Source of the DNA: Hymenochaete sp. R1
Taxonomy: Eukaryota > Basidiomycota > Agaricomycetes > Hymenochaetales > Hymenochaetaceae
Direction: 5' to 3'
Assembly (NCBI GenBank): GCA_019400425.1
Contig: JAFREE010000109.1
Span: 1 to 64,000, forward strand
Length of the DNA stretch: 64,000 bases
Below are positions 47,286-58,849 of this stretch, one piece after another (position 1 is the stretch's first letter; each line of letters opens with the position of its first letter). The notes under the pieces were generated by a model. It ran no database searches. It saw nothing but the letters and a program-made list of their open reading frames with translations, and was not told where the DNA came from. The translations under genes were made by a program, and so were the position numbers.

Positions 47286-49943
47286 TTATGCAAGTGCAAA
47301 CCTGCGGCGCATATCTCTTCCCTTGATCTGAACAGCCGGAACAATGAATATAAATAAAGCCATGACGATACTGATAAACGTCCGGATCAGTACACACGAG
47401 CATTCATGTCCTTATGAAGTCACACTTACGCTGCTTCGACGCCGAAAACTTGCAAAGCGCCATGTTCCATGGCCCAAGGAATCTGAAAGTATGCCACCGC
47501 GAAGCCACCCAGAGTCCGGGCCAAGTTGATCAGAGCAGAAATTTCACCCTGTTTTGAAAGCATGTTCAACTTGTGTCCGTGACGCATAGCGCAGAAGAGA
47601 GGGGGGGTGGGGGTCCAGCACTTACCCTGTGATGAGGGAAACAGTCATTACAGTACGCATCTGTGCGAGTTGAAGTTAAAAACGTCCTACATTTAATGAG
47701 GTAGTTTCACTCACAGACTGCGACGGTAGCGATCATAATAGCAATTTCTGCTAAGCCCCAGCCCATCACCAAAGCACCGACGGACAATTGCTTTTGGAAA
47801 GCAGCACCAAGGACAATGAACCCACACAAGTAAAGGGGTACGGCAATATAGATCGCCCTAGACAAATGTCAGTATGATATTGACTTTTGTAAAGGCGACG
47901 TACCAGAGGCGAGTCTCGGCTTCAAAAATACCATTGTTCCTCTTGATGCCTCGGTTCATGATCCATTCATTGGCATAACGGCCGACCAGTTCACCCAAGA
48001 CAACAGCAACCTAGTGCAAGAGGTATTGGACACTCCTTCTACAAACGCTAAGTAAAAGCCTACAATTGGAGTCCCGTAGGAACCGGCCACGCCAAACTGC
48101 CCAAAGCCATAACCTTCCGGTGGTGGTAGTTGTAAAAAGACCACATTGGTAACCTGGTAAGGATAAGTATCGCTGATCTCTGGGGTTTCAGATAATTCAA
48201 TCCTACTCACGTTTATACCGATCCCAAACCCGAACAACATCGCCTCGAAAAGGAGAATAAGAAATAGATGAGGCCGCCAAACAATCTCGAGTGGCGCGGT
48301 AATGACTTCTCTCCAGGATCGGCGGTACTTGCGCATTCGAACACCCGTGATACCAATAAGGGTCTCGATGCGGTATCGTAGTCTGGAAGATGGTCTCGGG
48401 GGCTGGGACTTGAGGCGTCTGTCATATAGCCTATCTCAAAGGGAACGGGTGCAGAATGAGGAACGTATCATTTAGACATAAAATGTAAGTTCTCACGTTT
48501 CTTCCATGAACAGAGTGATTAATACTATGACCACAACACCATAAATTGTCGCGATTCCAAATGCCCATCTCCAACTGTACGAAGTAGTGGTCAGGTTCGT
48601 GTCAACCTTTCTTGATATACTAGTAATATAGGACATTACCTTGCGCGGGCGACGAGAAAGCCGAATACGAACGGAGATAAGAACGGTGATACGATGAATC
48701 CCATCGTCCAGAAGTTCAGCTTTAAGGGTGTCAACCAATGCGACATGACACAACAGGGAAAGTCAACTTTACGAACCTGACGAGCTTGCACATGGAAAGG
48801 ATACATATCGGTTATCACAAACAAACCCTACGATGACTGCTTTTCAATTCAGGTCTTTAGGCTGTGCATTTATCACTGACCGTGACTTGGGGACAAGTCC
48901 TACATGATCTAGTCAGGAGCAACGTATGTGAATATTTACTGATCATACGTACCCAAAGAATGCGGTAAGACATCTGAATGCTGTACGGAATAAAAATGAA
49001 AATTCATCTTCGCAACAGATCGTTACCCTTACACACCTGCGAATGTTCTCAAGTTTGGAGCAAATGTGCAGCCAGCCAGAAAACCCGCCGCAAGTATTTG
49101 CGACCAAAACAAAGTCGGGAGCCTACCGAACCGATGCATTACCATCACGGCGAATAGTCCACCCCATCCTTAGAGAAAGTTAGTACAATTTATTACGGGT
49201 TGTTATAGGCTCACCTAAGAGGAAAATACTCCAACTGAAAGGGAAATTTACTGCATCAGCTCCGTAAAATAGCAGCCTCAAGTTTCCGAATCAAGCGCTC
49301 TTACTTTGAAGTCAAGTTGTTAATTTCGCCGGTCGTCGTATTGAATTGAGTCGCCAATGGAAAGAGGGCAGCAATTCCTGGTACCGACTCGGAGAGTTAA
49401 AACGGGACTCTTGAATCGATAGGATAAAGACATACCGACTGCAGAATCAAAGTCTGGAACGATGGCAGCCAGAGTGCAGATTATAAGATGAATTAACTTC
49501 TTCCTATCGGACCACTAGCAAAGAGTAAATTAGCTCAGCGTCAACGATGGCGTTTTATCAGGCGTACGTTCTGTGGATCGTTTGGGTCGTCTGCGGGCTG
49601 AGGCCAGAGCACTTTTGACCCATCCCTTTTGGAATAGACACTATTAAGCAGATCATCTACAACGCTTTGCAGTGCACGTACCGCGAAAGTTTCAGATGAC
49701 TGGCAGTGGACTCTCCAAATACAACTCTCGCCTCCCTTTGAACATTTATCAATCGCAACTTAGTACGAGTCTGTAAACCCAGCAAGCTCGAGCGTACTGC
49801 GGATCAACGACAAGACTCCCCGCATTTTCCTCGCAATAGCGGTCGAAGTCAATGCTAGAGTTGCCGCTGCTTTCGACAGAGCGAGAGTCGACATTGCCCT
49901 TTTCATTAGGCGGGACGTCTTTTTCCGTGCTGCTTCGCGCCAT
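47286..49943 (-). CDS. MFS transporter, DHA1 drug:H+ antiporter type
   Basis: Twelve-helix exporter of the DHA1 family; the substrate cannot be told from sequence. The start at 49943 (MARSSTEKDVPPNEKG) gives an acidic, Ser-rich cytosolic tail. Then WPQPADDPNDPQN splices to WSDRKKLIHLIICTLAAIVPDFDSAV, the family's pre-helix NWS signature and helix 1. Other exons encode NWSIFLLGWGGLFAVMVMHRFGRLP (loop motif A region), FGTCPQ, GLFVITDMYPFHVQARQ, LNFWTMGFIVSPFLSPFVFGFLVARA, WRWAFGIATIYGVVVIVLITLFMEET, and WRPHLFLILLFEAMLFGFGIGIN. The C-terminal part reads GEISALINLARTLGGFAVAYFQIPWAMEHGALQVFG and IVMALFIFIVPAVQIKGRDMRRR, stop 47286-47288. About twelve small introns. It is not related closely to the Dal5-type transporters in this window. 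Confidence 0.88.
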
Positions 49944-50890
49944 GATAGTGAAAGGGGCGCCCGTGAGTGTGATGGGAGGAAGGGATGGTCAAGAGACGAG
50001 GAGATAGTTCTGAGTACCAGTGTTGCCATTTATATAGTCCGACTGAATGAAACTGAATAGAGGTTAGAGCGGCCTACCGCCCAGCTTCATTCCCAAATTT
50101 CCCATCAGGCCCCCTTGAGTCAACGTACGGTGAAGTCTACTACGTCTGGAGCTTGTCGAAGTTTCGATGGGAACGGCCACTGGTATGAAATTGGTTGCGG
50201 CCGTTCGCACGTCATTGGACAAGCCAGTGGAATGAACGGAACCCATTGAATACTATTTTCCATGTGGCCAAATGAGACACTCGGAGCACAGCGGAGTCAC
50301 GCGCTTATTATAGAAAGAGGCAGGCGTTCACATGAATTGGATGAAAGCGACCTTTCGGATACCAATAGCCAGCGAAATTCACACAATTGAAGCTGCAAAC
50401 AGTAGAATGGTATTTCTTCCGCTGCACCGAAAAAAACCGAGACCGAAATGAGCAAGAGTTGTCCACTGGATTAAATTTATTCTCACCTACTATTTGGTCT
50501 CATCAATGACACTCGATCGCAAATATCTTCTACAGATGCGACTGTTCTATGGAGCGACGCCAAAATTGTGAATGTCCTGCAGATCAACAAATCATATACG
50601 ACAAAAATGCTTGAGAATAGCAATGCAATGCAAGTAGAAGTACACGTTATTGCTCCTGCTGTTTCTGGGTAACAATGTGTCTAAAATAAAAGGTCTCGAG
50701 AAGAACAGAAAGAAATAATTGACGGATATCGTATAACAAAAGAAAGAAAAAGAGCAAGAAGCGCTCCAGATGATGAGCAAGAAGATGCGAAAGGCGAATA
50801 TGATATCAAAAAAATTCATCGACAACGAATAGAGCAAGAAAAGGATATTGGAAAAGATGCATTGCCAAAAGAAAAGTCCCAGGTCTCGAA
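49944..50890. other. Spacer upstream of the DHA1 gene and downstream of the Reg1-like gene
   Basis: The left part is the DHA1 promoter, the right part the AT-rich 3' flank of the Reg1-like gene. An open minus-strand frame at 50592-50906 is a run of Phe, Leu and Ile codons from AT-rich DNA that overlaps the last Reg1 exon in another frame; I do not call it a gene. Confidence 0.45.
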
Positions 50891-53800
50891 TTACTGTCCG
50901 TTCCAAAGCGACCCGATGAACGTTCGAGCGGAAGACATGAGATCTAAAAAGTCGTGAGCTTGACAGACTTCAATTTACAGCCGAAAAAAGCATACCACTC
51001 CTGCTTGTTCTCTTTGGAGCAGGCGAATACTGTTTCGCCTGCCGAGTTTTGCAGGTCAGATCTCCAGCCAATCCATCAGCAACAGCGTTATCATGAGGAA
51101 TTGACTGTTGCTCCTTTCTCGGTGACATACTTCCTCCAGAATAGTGATTGGCCTGTGAAGCATTAGACGGTTCAGTCCTTGACTTAGAGCCTCGCGTTTC
51201 GTAAAGGATGGAATCCAGTCTTGAACTCGGGGGGTCAAGCTGTTCTTTCTTCGCCATGAAAATGCGTTCGTCATCCGGTAATCTTAGAAGTGGCACATTG
51301 CTGAATGGAACATGCTTCTCCAAGGAACGATCCTCGATTTCGTGTCGATTGGTATCCAGGATGTGCGAAACTTTTTCAGAAGTTTCTTGTCGTCCTTGAG
51401 AAGATTGATCCGTCCCAGGAATACCCTGGGATTGGACCTCAGGGGTTGAGACTTGCCTACTATGGACATTTGACGGCAGAGAGCTTGAGATTGGAGGGGA
51501 AAGCGAACTGCCAACACGTTTTCCTTCCCGGCTACGGCCTCTTGCAGAGTGTCCAGGCTGAGAGTTGTAAGGATCAGGGATGTAATCTTCGCTCGTCTTA
51601 CGATAGAGTTTGGTCCCGCGCCCGTCACGTATCTCCCGTCCGCTATGACTCCCGAGAGATCCACCGATTCCGAGGCCGATGTTAATGCCTCCCGTTCCAA
51701 TCACAGACCGCGAATAGGGAGGAGCGCTATCCCTGAGAGGTGAACTTGTGCCACTCGCATTTGATCGGGACCGAGAGCGTCCACGTTCGGGTTCGTTGTT
51801 ATCGGATGAAGTGAGCGATGAGTTTCGCGTTTGTGATCTTCCCCTGCTGTCACTTCGACTTTCAGACGTCGAACGAGAACCGGGATCCAGATAGGAAGGA
51901 GTTCTCGAGCCGGAAGTATCAGGTGAACCGCAGAAACGACCACAAGGAGATGATTCAGATGGAGACACGAGGCCGCTTTGTGTGTTTGGTGATGCAGAAG
52001 GTGTTCGTGAAAAGATATAATCAGAGTCAGATGCAGAGCCTGAGCTCGGAGAAGGTATTGGAATAGGAGGTGTGCCAGGAGGTGATGTGTTATCTGGATT
52101 CGGCGGTTGGTAACCAGAAGCGTCGTTTCTCAAACTTGCGATGCGTGGATTCTGTTTGACTCTTGACTCGGGGGACAAGGGCCGGCTAGAATCCGTTATC
52201 ACTGAATCGACATTCGTTTCAGGTGAACACCTATTTCTCGCGTCGTTGTGAATTAGGGCACCGACGTTCGCAACATGGGCTCGATATTGCATAGCCTGGT
52301 TACTTGACGTCGATTGGTGAAAGTCGTGCCCAAAGCCGTTCAAAGGACGTCTGCTTTCAACGTTTTCGGCCGTATCGAAGTACTCAAACTCGGCTCCCTC
52401 TGCATCCTTGTCAGAATCCGACGTACTGTGACCTTGAGACGGGACGAACTGTGTCTGATTAAAGTGCGATTTATCGCTGGTAGATCGCATGCCAGGGGAA
52501 TCGTACAGCGAAGCCCTGGGCGAGCCCGAAGGGCTAGGCATTCCGTATTCCGTCAGCATGCAAAAGCGCACGGCATCTTGTTCGCACCACGGATAAATGT
52601 TCCCATTCGGACTCTGATAGACAACTTCACCCGCGTCTGTTCCCCTCTCAAAGTGTCGCGAGGCCTCGTCTCGGTCTGCACTCACATCTTCGCCGAAGCC
52701 ATACCCACCATATCCGTAACCCGAGTAATTAGGATATGAATCACGGCCTGATTCCTTTCCCGGTACATCATTGACACGAGCTACTGGCGAACCCAGCTCC
52801 ATATACGGCGTCGAACCCATGTAAAGCATACCGTTCTCATTGTCCTCGATCCCACCAGCTTTCAAGATAGTAGGTGCAATAGGCGCGATTGTAACGTGTT
52901 CTCTTTCCTGCGTGCCACTTGAACGGCTACGACTCGTATTGGAGCTTTCACTGCTCGATTTGTATCTTGAACCACGACTTTTCCGGTTTCCACCAGTCGA
53001 CGAACGTCGAAATTGAGGACGACGGGTTCCAGACGAGGCCGAGTTTGAATGAGCTTCTGTTTCGGAACCAAGCTCCGGCAGACTGGCTGTTGAGTTGCGC
53101 CGAGATGAGGGATTGAATTCCAGTAGCGAGTCACTATCATCGTCAATATTTTCTTCTTCCGTTCCTGGATCGTCTAATAGGTCGAGCGTTGAATTTTGGC
53201 CGGTGGCCTTCGATCGACCGTTGGCAGGAGCTAATGAGTCACAGTCTGCGTCGGAACTTATAAGCAGTATTAGTCTCTCAGTTGAGAAAAAAACTAGTAT
53301 ATGAAACACTGACTCCTCTTCGTTTAAAATCCCCCAAATTTGACTGGCTTGGGACGGTGTAACGGGCGCAGAACCACTCTCGATTGAAATGCATTGTTCG
53401 ACGATGGCATTGAAGCTGATATGTTTCCTCTGCGGATGTTGGGCGGCCGGAGAAGTGCTTCCCGACTCTGTCTCGTCCTTCATATCAACATCACTCTCGT
53501 CGTTCCTCCCGCGCGTGACAACTTCTTCCAAAGGCGAGACGCTTCTTCCATCCCTAGAGGGAAGGGCACTCTGCACATGATGCGTTTGTTGCGGAAACGG
53601 CGGCGTACTGTAGGCGTGGACTGCCATTTCAAGAAGATTGTTCGAGGCGCCTGATCGCTGGCTGGGTGCAAGGAAGTTCACATGAGCTGGTCGTTCTGAA
53701 GTACGAGCTGAAGTAGCATCAGCTACGCGAGGAATTGCAACATGGTGCTCGGTATGCGTATTGCTATGCATACTTCGGGCCATGGCACTTGTGTCACTCT

Positions 53801-54498
53801 TCGTATGGAAGATTGCAGGTCGGCCGCCTCGCCCAAGAATAGTGACTCTTTTATCGTCATTGCCTTCGTCCTGACTACTGCTTGTTTCATTTGTATCCTC
53901 TGATTCGTTTGCATACTCCTCTGCCGACTCAGCCCAAGATGGCGTCGGTGGTAGGGCATTGGTAAGCATTTCCGCGATGCTTCGATGCTTAAGGATGGGT
54001 TTCATCATGCCTGAGGGATGGCTAGTTGCATTCTCGTGCGGTCGAAGACGATCCAATGCCGTGCTGCTCGATGGAGAAGACAAGCTACTTGCGTGTGCGC
54101 TGCCAAGAGGTCTCTCGTGTAAAGGCGCGCCACTGGTATGAGGTGGCTGGACTGCTGATTGAGGCTTCGCATTCCAATCCACAGCTGTGTGGAGGGGACC
54201 ATACAACCAAGTAACGTCCGAATCTTTCAGCCTGGAAAAAATGGTCTTGGATTGTGACATGGCTACTTGAAGGTGGTACTCACCAATTCAACGTCTCGGG
54301 AGAGACGGTTTTAAGGTTGTTGCGCTGTTTCATCCAGGTACGCCAGCTCGCGTTTTCGAGTCGAACACCATTAGCAATTTCGTTCTTCTGTTTCGTCATA
54401 TTTCTCCAAGACCGCCATACGTCTTCCTCTATCCACTCATGAGATAAATAATCGACTTGGCCTTGCGGGAGAGATTGCAGGGCTGCGTCGTCGGGCAT
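50891..54498 (-). CDS. REG1: Reg1-like regulatory subunit of protein phosphatase 1 (DUF1752 family)
   Basis: In yeast, Reg1 directs PP1 (Glc7) to Snf1 to control glucose repression. The start at 54498 (MPDDAALQSLPQGQVDYLSH) begins the DUF1752/AreA GATA-like domain: EEDVWRSWRNMTKQKNEIANG, RLENASWRTWMKQRNNLKTVS. A 52-nt intron splices LNW to LKDSDVTWLYGPLH and completes the domain. Near residue 340 lies KHISFNAIVEQC, matching the RVxF-type PP1-docking motif (RHIHF in yeast Reg1). The rest is long and disordered, rich in Ser, Asn and Arg-Gly-Arg. An intron of 57 nt around 53256-53312 is in frame and reads as a false hydrophobic insert if kept. A final 52-nt intron (GTATGC...TTTAG) adds a last exon SDLMSSARTFIGSLWNGQ, stop 50891-50893; unspliced, the frame stops at 50970. 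Met 54543 is an alternative start. Confidence 0.87.
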
Positions 54499-55348
54499 CC
54501 CCGCAGTGACTGATACGAGAAGGACTGGGAGGTAGTTAACCATAAAGAAAGCTCGAACGATAAAGATGAATCAAGGAAAGGACACAAAGGTTTATAAGGC
54601 CCAGTAAAGAGCCTAGACTGGCGAAACGAGCGACCTGAGCGTGCGGGCGGGACTGGAAGGAGGACGAGCGATAAAGAAAGGGACTGGATGATAGAGGCGT
54701 CTCAAAAGCAACCGGGACGGAACAAGTCCGGAAAGTGTCGGATACAAATGATATGTTCACGAACTCCCGAGTGGTTCTGTCGGCTGAAGCGCCAACGTTC
54801 GAATGACGTCGGCCTTAGAAGAAGCGGTAGGTACCTGCGCTCGAATGGGAGGAAGGGCGGAAGGGGTGAGGATGATGAGGAGGAGGTGGGGGGAAGAGAA
54901 GGAAGGCGAGGGTGGATTGGATTCCGGATTGGCGAGAGAGTGAGAAGGAGAAACGATCGAGCCGAGGGCCGAGAGCCGGCTCACCGAGACTCGGCTCTTG
55001 CTCCGATCGTAGTCCTTATTAGGCTATGGATTACCACGCCTCCAGAGCAGCCATTCTGTTCGCTGTTCGATATGTATCCATTTTATCTCACTTGTACTCG
55101 ATTTGACTATCTCTGATAATCTCCGACATAGACCCAGAGTGTTCAGAGTTCATTATACTGAAGACGGATACCGCCTTTCACTCATTCACTCGGAACATAC
55201 GACATCCGCTTTCGCATCAAGTCCACTTCCAAACAATCAATACAGTCCATTAATACACACAAATGGAAACTATCATTTAAAATTACAATACCAGCGGTAT
55301 ACCTACGTCCTTCCGCAAAAAGATATCCTCACGCGTTTCACAATTGCT
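54499..55348. promoter_or_regulatory. Promoter of the Reg1-like gene and 3' flank of VPS9
   Basis: An 850-bp spacer. The segment 54840-54960 is strongly G/A-rich on the plus strand (GGAGGAGGTGGGGGG), that is C/T-rich on the coding strand, which is typical of a fungal leader or promoter. No gene was recognised. Confidence 0.4.
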
Positions 55349-58098
55349 CTATGCCTCACCACCTACTTCAAGCAACTTCTCGATGCTCCGACCGAGGTCA
55401 CCGCCTTCAGCCTCCAACACCCATTCGATGATCTCCTGTTCCACGCCTGGGAAAATCTGCATCAAGGTTCCCAGGTTTGCATCAGATGCTCTTGCATGTG
55501 CCAAATCAATCTCATCTTGCACGCCTGCGAGATCCAACGCAGGCGTGGGCGTCCGCGAAATACCATACGCTTCCTCCGATCCTAAATGCGGCGGGATCGG
55601 CGACCCAAACGACATATTCGGACTTCCTCCCTGAGCATATATGGGCGCACTTCTTGATGGTGTCAGGAATCCAGATGAGTCTGGAGTGTCCCTACCAGAA
55701 CCAGCCCCTTCGGAATCACCATACGTTGGAGAGCCCCGCCTCCTTAGCGATGGGTTCTGACGGATACGAGGTTTGTAAGGGGTTGAAGGAAGGGATGAAG
55801 TTGTACGTTCCGTCCTTTCAGTAGGTCTAGTGCTTCTGAAGTTCTGTGGGCGACTTCCTTCGCCCGTGTTGTCTTGACCGTTATCAAGTCCATCAAGGGC
55901 TTCACCTAAAAGCCGACCAAGTGCACTCAAAGGCTTTCCTAGCGCATCACCTGTTCGCTGCAAGAATTTCCGAGTGTCGTCCGCGATGGCTCCTGCCCCT
56001 GAACCAACATTTCCTAGCGACAGTGAAAGAGGCTGCGCGGACTCCTCTCCCGCATGCGGAGAGGTCGGAAGTCGCGTCTCTATATAGGATCTCGTCGAGG
56101 GCACAGGGCTTTGTAAGTCAAGACGGGATGGTGTATGTGGCCGAGACGAAGTAGCGGGATGAAATTGCGACGGAGACGAAGGTTGAGGAGAAGAAGGAAG
56201 ATTGTGGATCGCAAATTCAACATTTCGTTCAAACTCTTCGGCTGTTATATTCGACAAGCCACTATGGTCCATCGTTTCTATGAAATGCACTGCTCCCATC
56301 TAGACTTCCAGTCAGAGAGCTCTCATATCGTGAAGAAATACACTTACGAGGCTCGACAGATAGTATCCTGCTTCACTCTGTAACTTTTGTGGATTCCGGA
56401 AACGTTGGATGTACCTGAAAATACTTGAGTCCGCGACGATCGTTGGGCTGACTAGAGTAACTTACTCTATATTGGAAATCAAGTTTGGCGGATTCGCCTT
56501 CAAGACGACAAATATTAGGATAGGGACGAAACTGTCTGCATTTTCTTCCTTGTGCAGGTGTCTAATTAGACCTGTTTATCAAAAAGTGATATGATAAAAC
56601 ACATCGGCGGAACGTTAAAAACTGCAAGATAAAAACAAAAAAAGTGACTGGCTGACCAAATATGACTTTACAGCTATTTAATACACAGATAAGCTTGTCT
56701 CGAGGTGCTTTATAATGGTTTATCTTCAAAAGCTCTGAGCGACAAAAAGCTCAGACAATTGTGCATCGATCACTATCGCGCTGGGAATAACATACCTTGC
56801 TGTGCGAACATGAGGAAGCCTCCGCCATCGGTTGGGTCCGGTACGTCGAGATGCTTCTCCTCTATCCAACCGTACAGCGCGATTCGCTGCGACAGGATAC
56901 GATCTCGTTCGAGGTCATCAGTCAATACAGGTCTGGGAGGTTCAGCCTCTGCGACTTGTGGCGTGAATGTACTTTCGTACCAAAGTCAGTTTCAGATAGA
57001 AGTTGCTAGAGCCAAGGAAAAGCATACAATTCATATAATCGATTCATGACAAGCTTTTCCATCGATTCAAGAGCGTTGTCGAACTCAGCATCTGATGAGT
57101 TTTTCCAGACGTCTGCTTCTCTCATGCGGACAGCGATAAACTACGCTTAAAAGACATCAGAACGTGCAGTGACTTTTCATCCCGATAGGGGAGGGGAAGA
57201 CATACGTTGAGAAATTCGTTGATCACCTTTATTTGATCGTTGACAGTAAGCGTTCTCTTCGCAAAATTACTCAAGAACCTGGGTTAATGAGTCTTAGATA
57301 GGTAGAACGAATACGTGTGGCGGATACGCACGAGCGAAGATACTTTGCGACTGGTTCCGCACTTCTCGACTTCATCTGATCGAGAAACAGTTGGAAATCA
57401 AATGGTGGTGGCTCGTTCCGTTCAGTCTCGCCCATTGTAGCGACTGATGATGTATTGGAGGTGCTGATTCTGGATTCCACAGCTTCGAAAGGCTCGGCAT
57501 CCTCATTTTGTTTGCGCACGTTTTCGTTGCGAGCAACTAGAGAAGAACTGCGAACGCGACCAGCAATGGCACTAGCAGTGCTCTGTGCCATATCAATCGA
57601 ACGAGTGCGAACTTTCGGGATGGAGAACGAGCGCGCAATGGTAGCAAGACTGAACCCTGCAGTTGGAACGGGAGCTCTAGGGTCTGCCTGAATGTGGGAT
57701 ACTTCCTCGGACCGAGCTTCTGACGAAGCTAGCCTAATTGGTTGAGATGGTGAGGCCAAATCCTGATCATATAATTGCGACTCGGATCCCGTTCGCTCGT
57801 GTCGACGAGCTGCGTCTATCACATCTCTAGTCCGACCTTCTTCGACAAGCGGATCGAATTCTTGAAGTACGTTGCTGTCCAATTTGGCTACGTTCACGTC
57901 ACTGGGCTTCGTTGGCTCAGAGTCCTCAGTCACTTGCCCGGAGACTGCTGCTGCTGCGTTTTCAGACGGCGTGTTCAATGGAATAATCGTATGAGTTTTC
58001 GCACTTTCGTCTCGCCAAGGGTCATCTAGCGATAACTCTCGAAAGTGTTTCTGTGTGTCTTCTTCACCTTCCATGCGAGTGGGTGGCGCGGGAGACAT
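55349..58098 (-). CDS. VPS9: Vps9, Rab5-family guanine nucleotide exchange factor with CUE domain
   Basis: It activates Rab5/Vps21 on early endosomes for vacuolar protein sorting. The start at 58098 ([22 protein letters not shown]) opens a disordered N-terminal third. A helical bundle follows: [46 protein letters not shown]. The catalytic VPS9 domain reads [18 protein letters not shown], then [22 protein letters not shown] (exact family signature, about 56730-56660), [39 protein letters not shown], and [22 protein letters not shown]. The C-terminal exon (56299-55349) ends in a CUE domain, [38 protein letters not shown], which binds ubiquitin in yeast Vps9; the usual Met-Phe-Pro is Ile-Phe-Pro here. 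About eight introns. No defect seen. Confidence 0.95.
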
Positions 58099-58849
58099 GT
58101 GGTCGAGGACATAGAATACCGAGTCGCGAAAGACACGAGGACAGCCTGAGGAAGTCGGTCTGGGACCTCACTCGTGATGTCCTAATCGAGCAAGAATTCG
58201 CACGTTTCGCAGCACTGCGCTAGCGCAGCAGGTGCGGGATTAGACTCGGAGATCTCATCCAGTGGCCTTTCACTTTCATTTTAATCCTTTGACTTCGCTT
58301 CGTCCTGGTTTTTAGGCCGGCGTCTACTCGACATGTGTGACTTTGATGTTAGAGCTGCATACTCAAAATCTGCTCTGAAAGGCTACGGCCGTCGTAAAAG
58401 CACTCAAAGTCCACGCACGATGTCTAAAATACGACACCGCGCCAGCCTTGTTGCGCCGCTTGCAGGCCATCCTCTCCAGCTACTGGCTACCAAAGAGCTA
58501 AGTTAGTGACATTGACTGCGCAGTCCTAAACGAATCACTGTTTAACGTTCTAAAATGTAGTTTTTTTTCTGATCGCCTAGCTCGTCTGCGATTTGATTTT
58601 GAATACGGGCCGTCATCAACGTCCCATGACCACCGCCATTTAATCAGCCGCTTCGACATAGATTTCGGCCATTGTTCAAAGTTCCCTTCCCTTCCCTTCC
58701 CTTCTCCCACTCCCAGCCACGCTTCTGCTTCGTGCACATCGCTTTCGACGCCGCCTTCTCTCGCTTTACAGTGCTTCTGGACTTGGTGGGCGTGAATCTC
58801 TAATACCCACGCCACCCCGCGCTTACTTCGTAGTCCAGTTTCAATTGAA
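58099..58849. promoter_or_regulatory. Divergent spacer between VPS9 and the fifth Dal5-like transporter
   Basis: This 751-bp spacer serves two outward-facing genes. It contains a 14-bp perfect palindrome CTGCGCTAGCGCAG at 58215-58228 and a CCCTT repeat (about four units) at 58684-58704, shortly before the transporter's leader. No coding exon was found. Confidence 0.45.

Noticed and set aside
54688..55116. 140-codon plus-strand Arg/Gly-rich frame in the Reg1-like promoter
   Set aside because: It arises from a G/A-rich tract, has no similarity to a known domain, and lies where the leader of the minus-strand gene should be.
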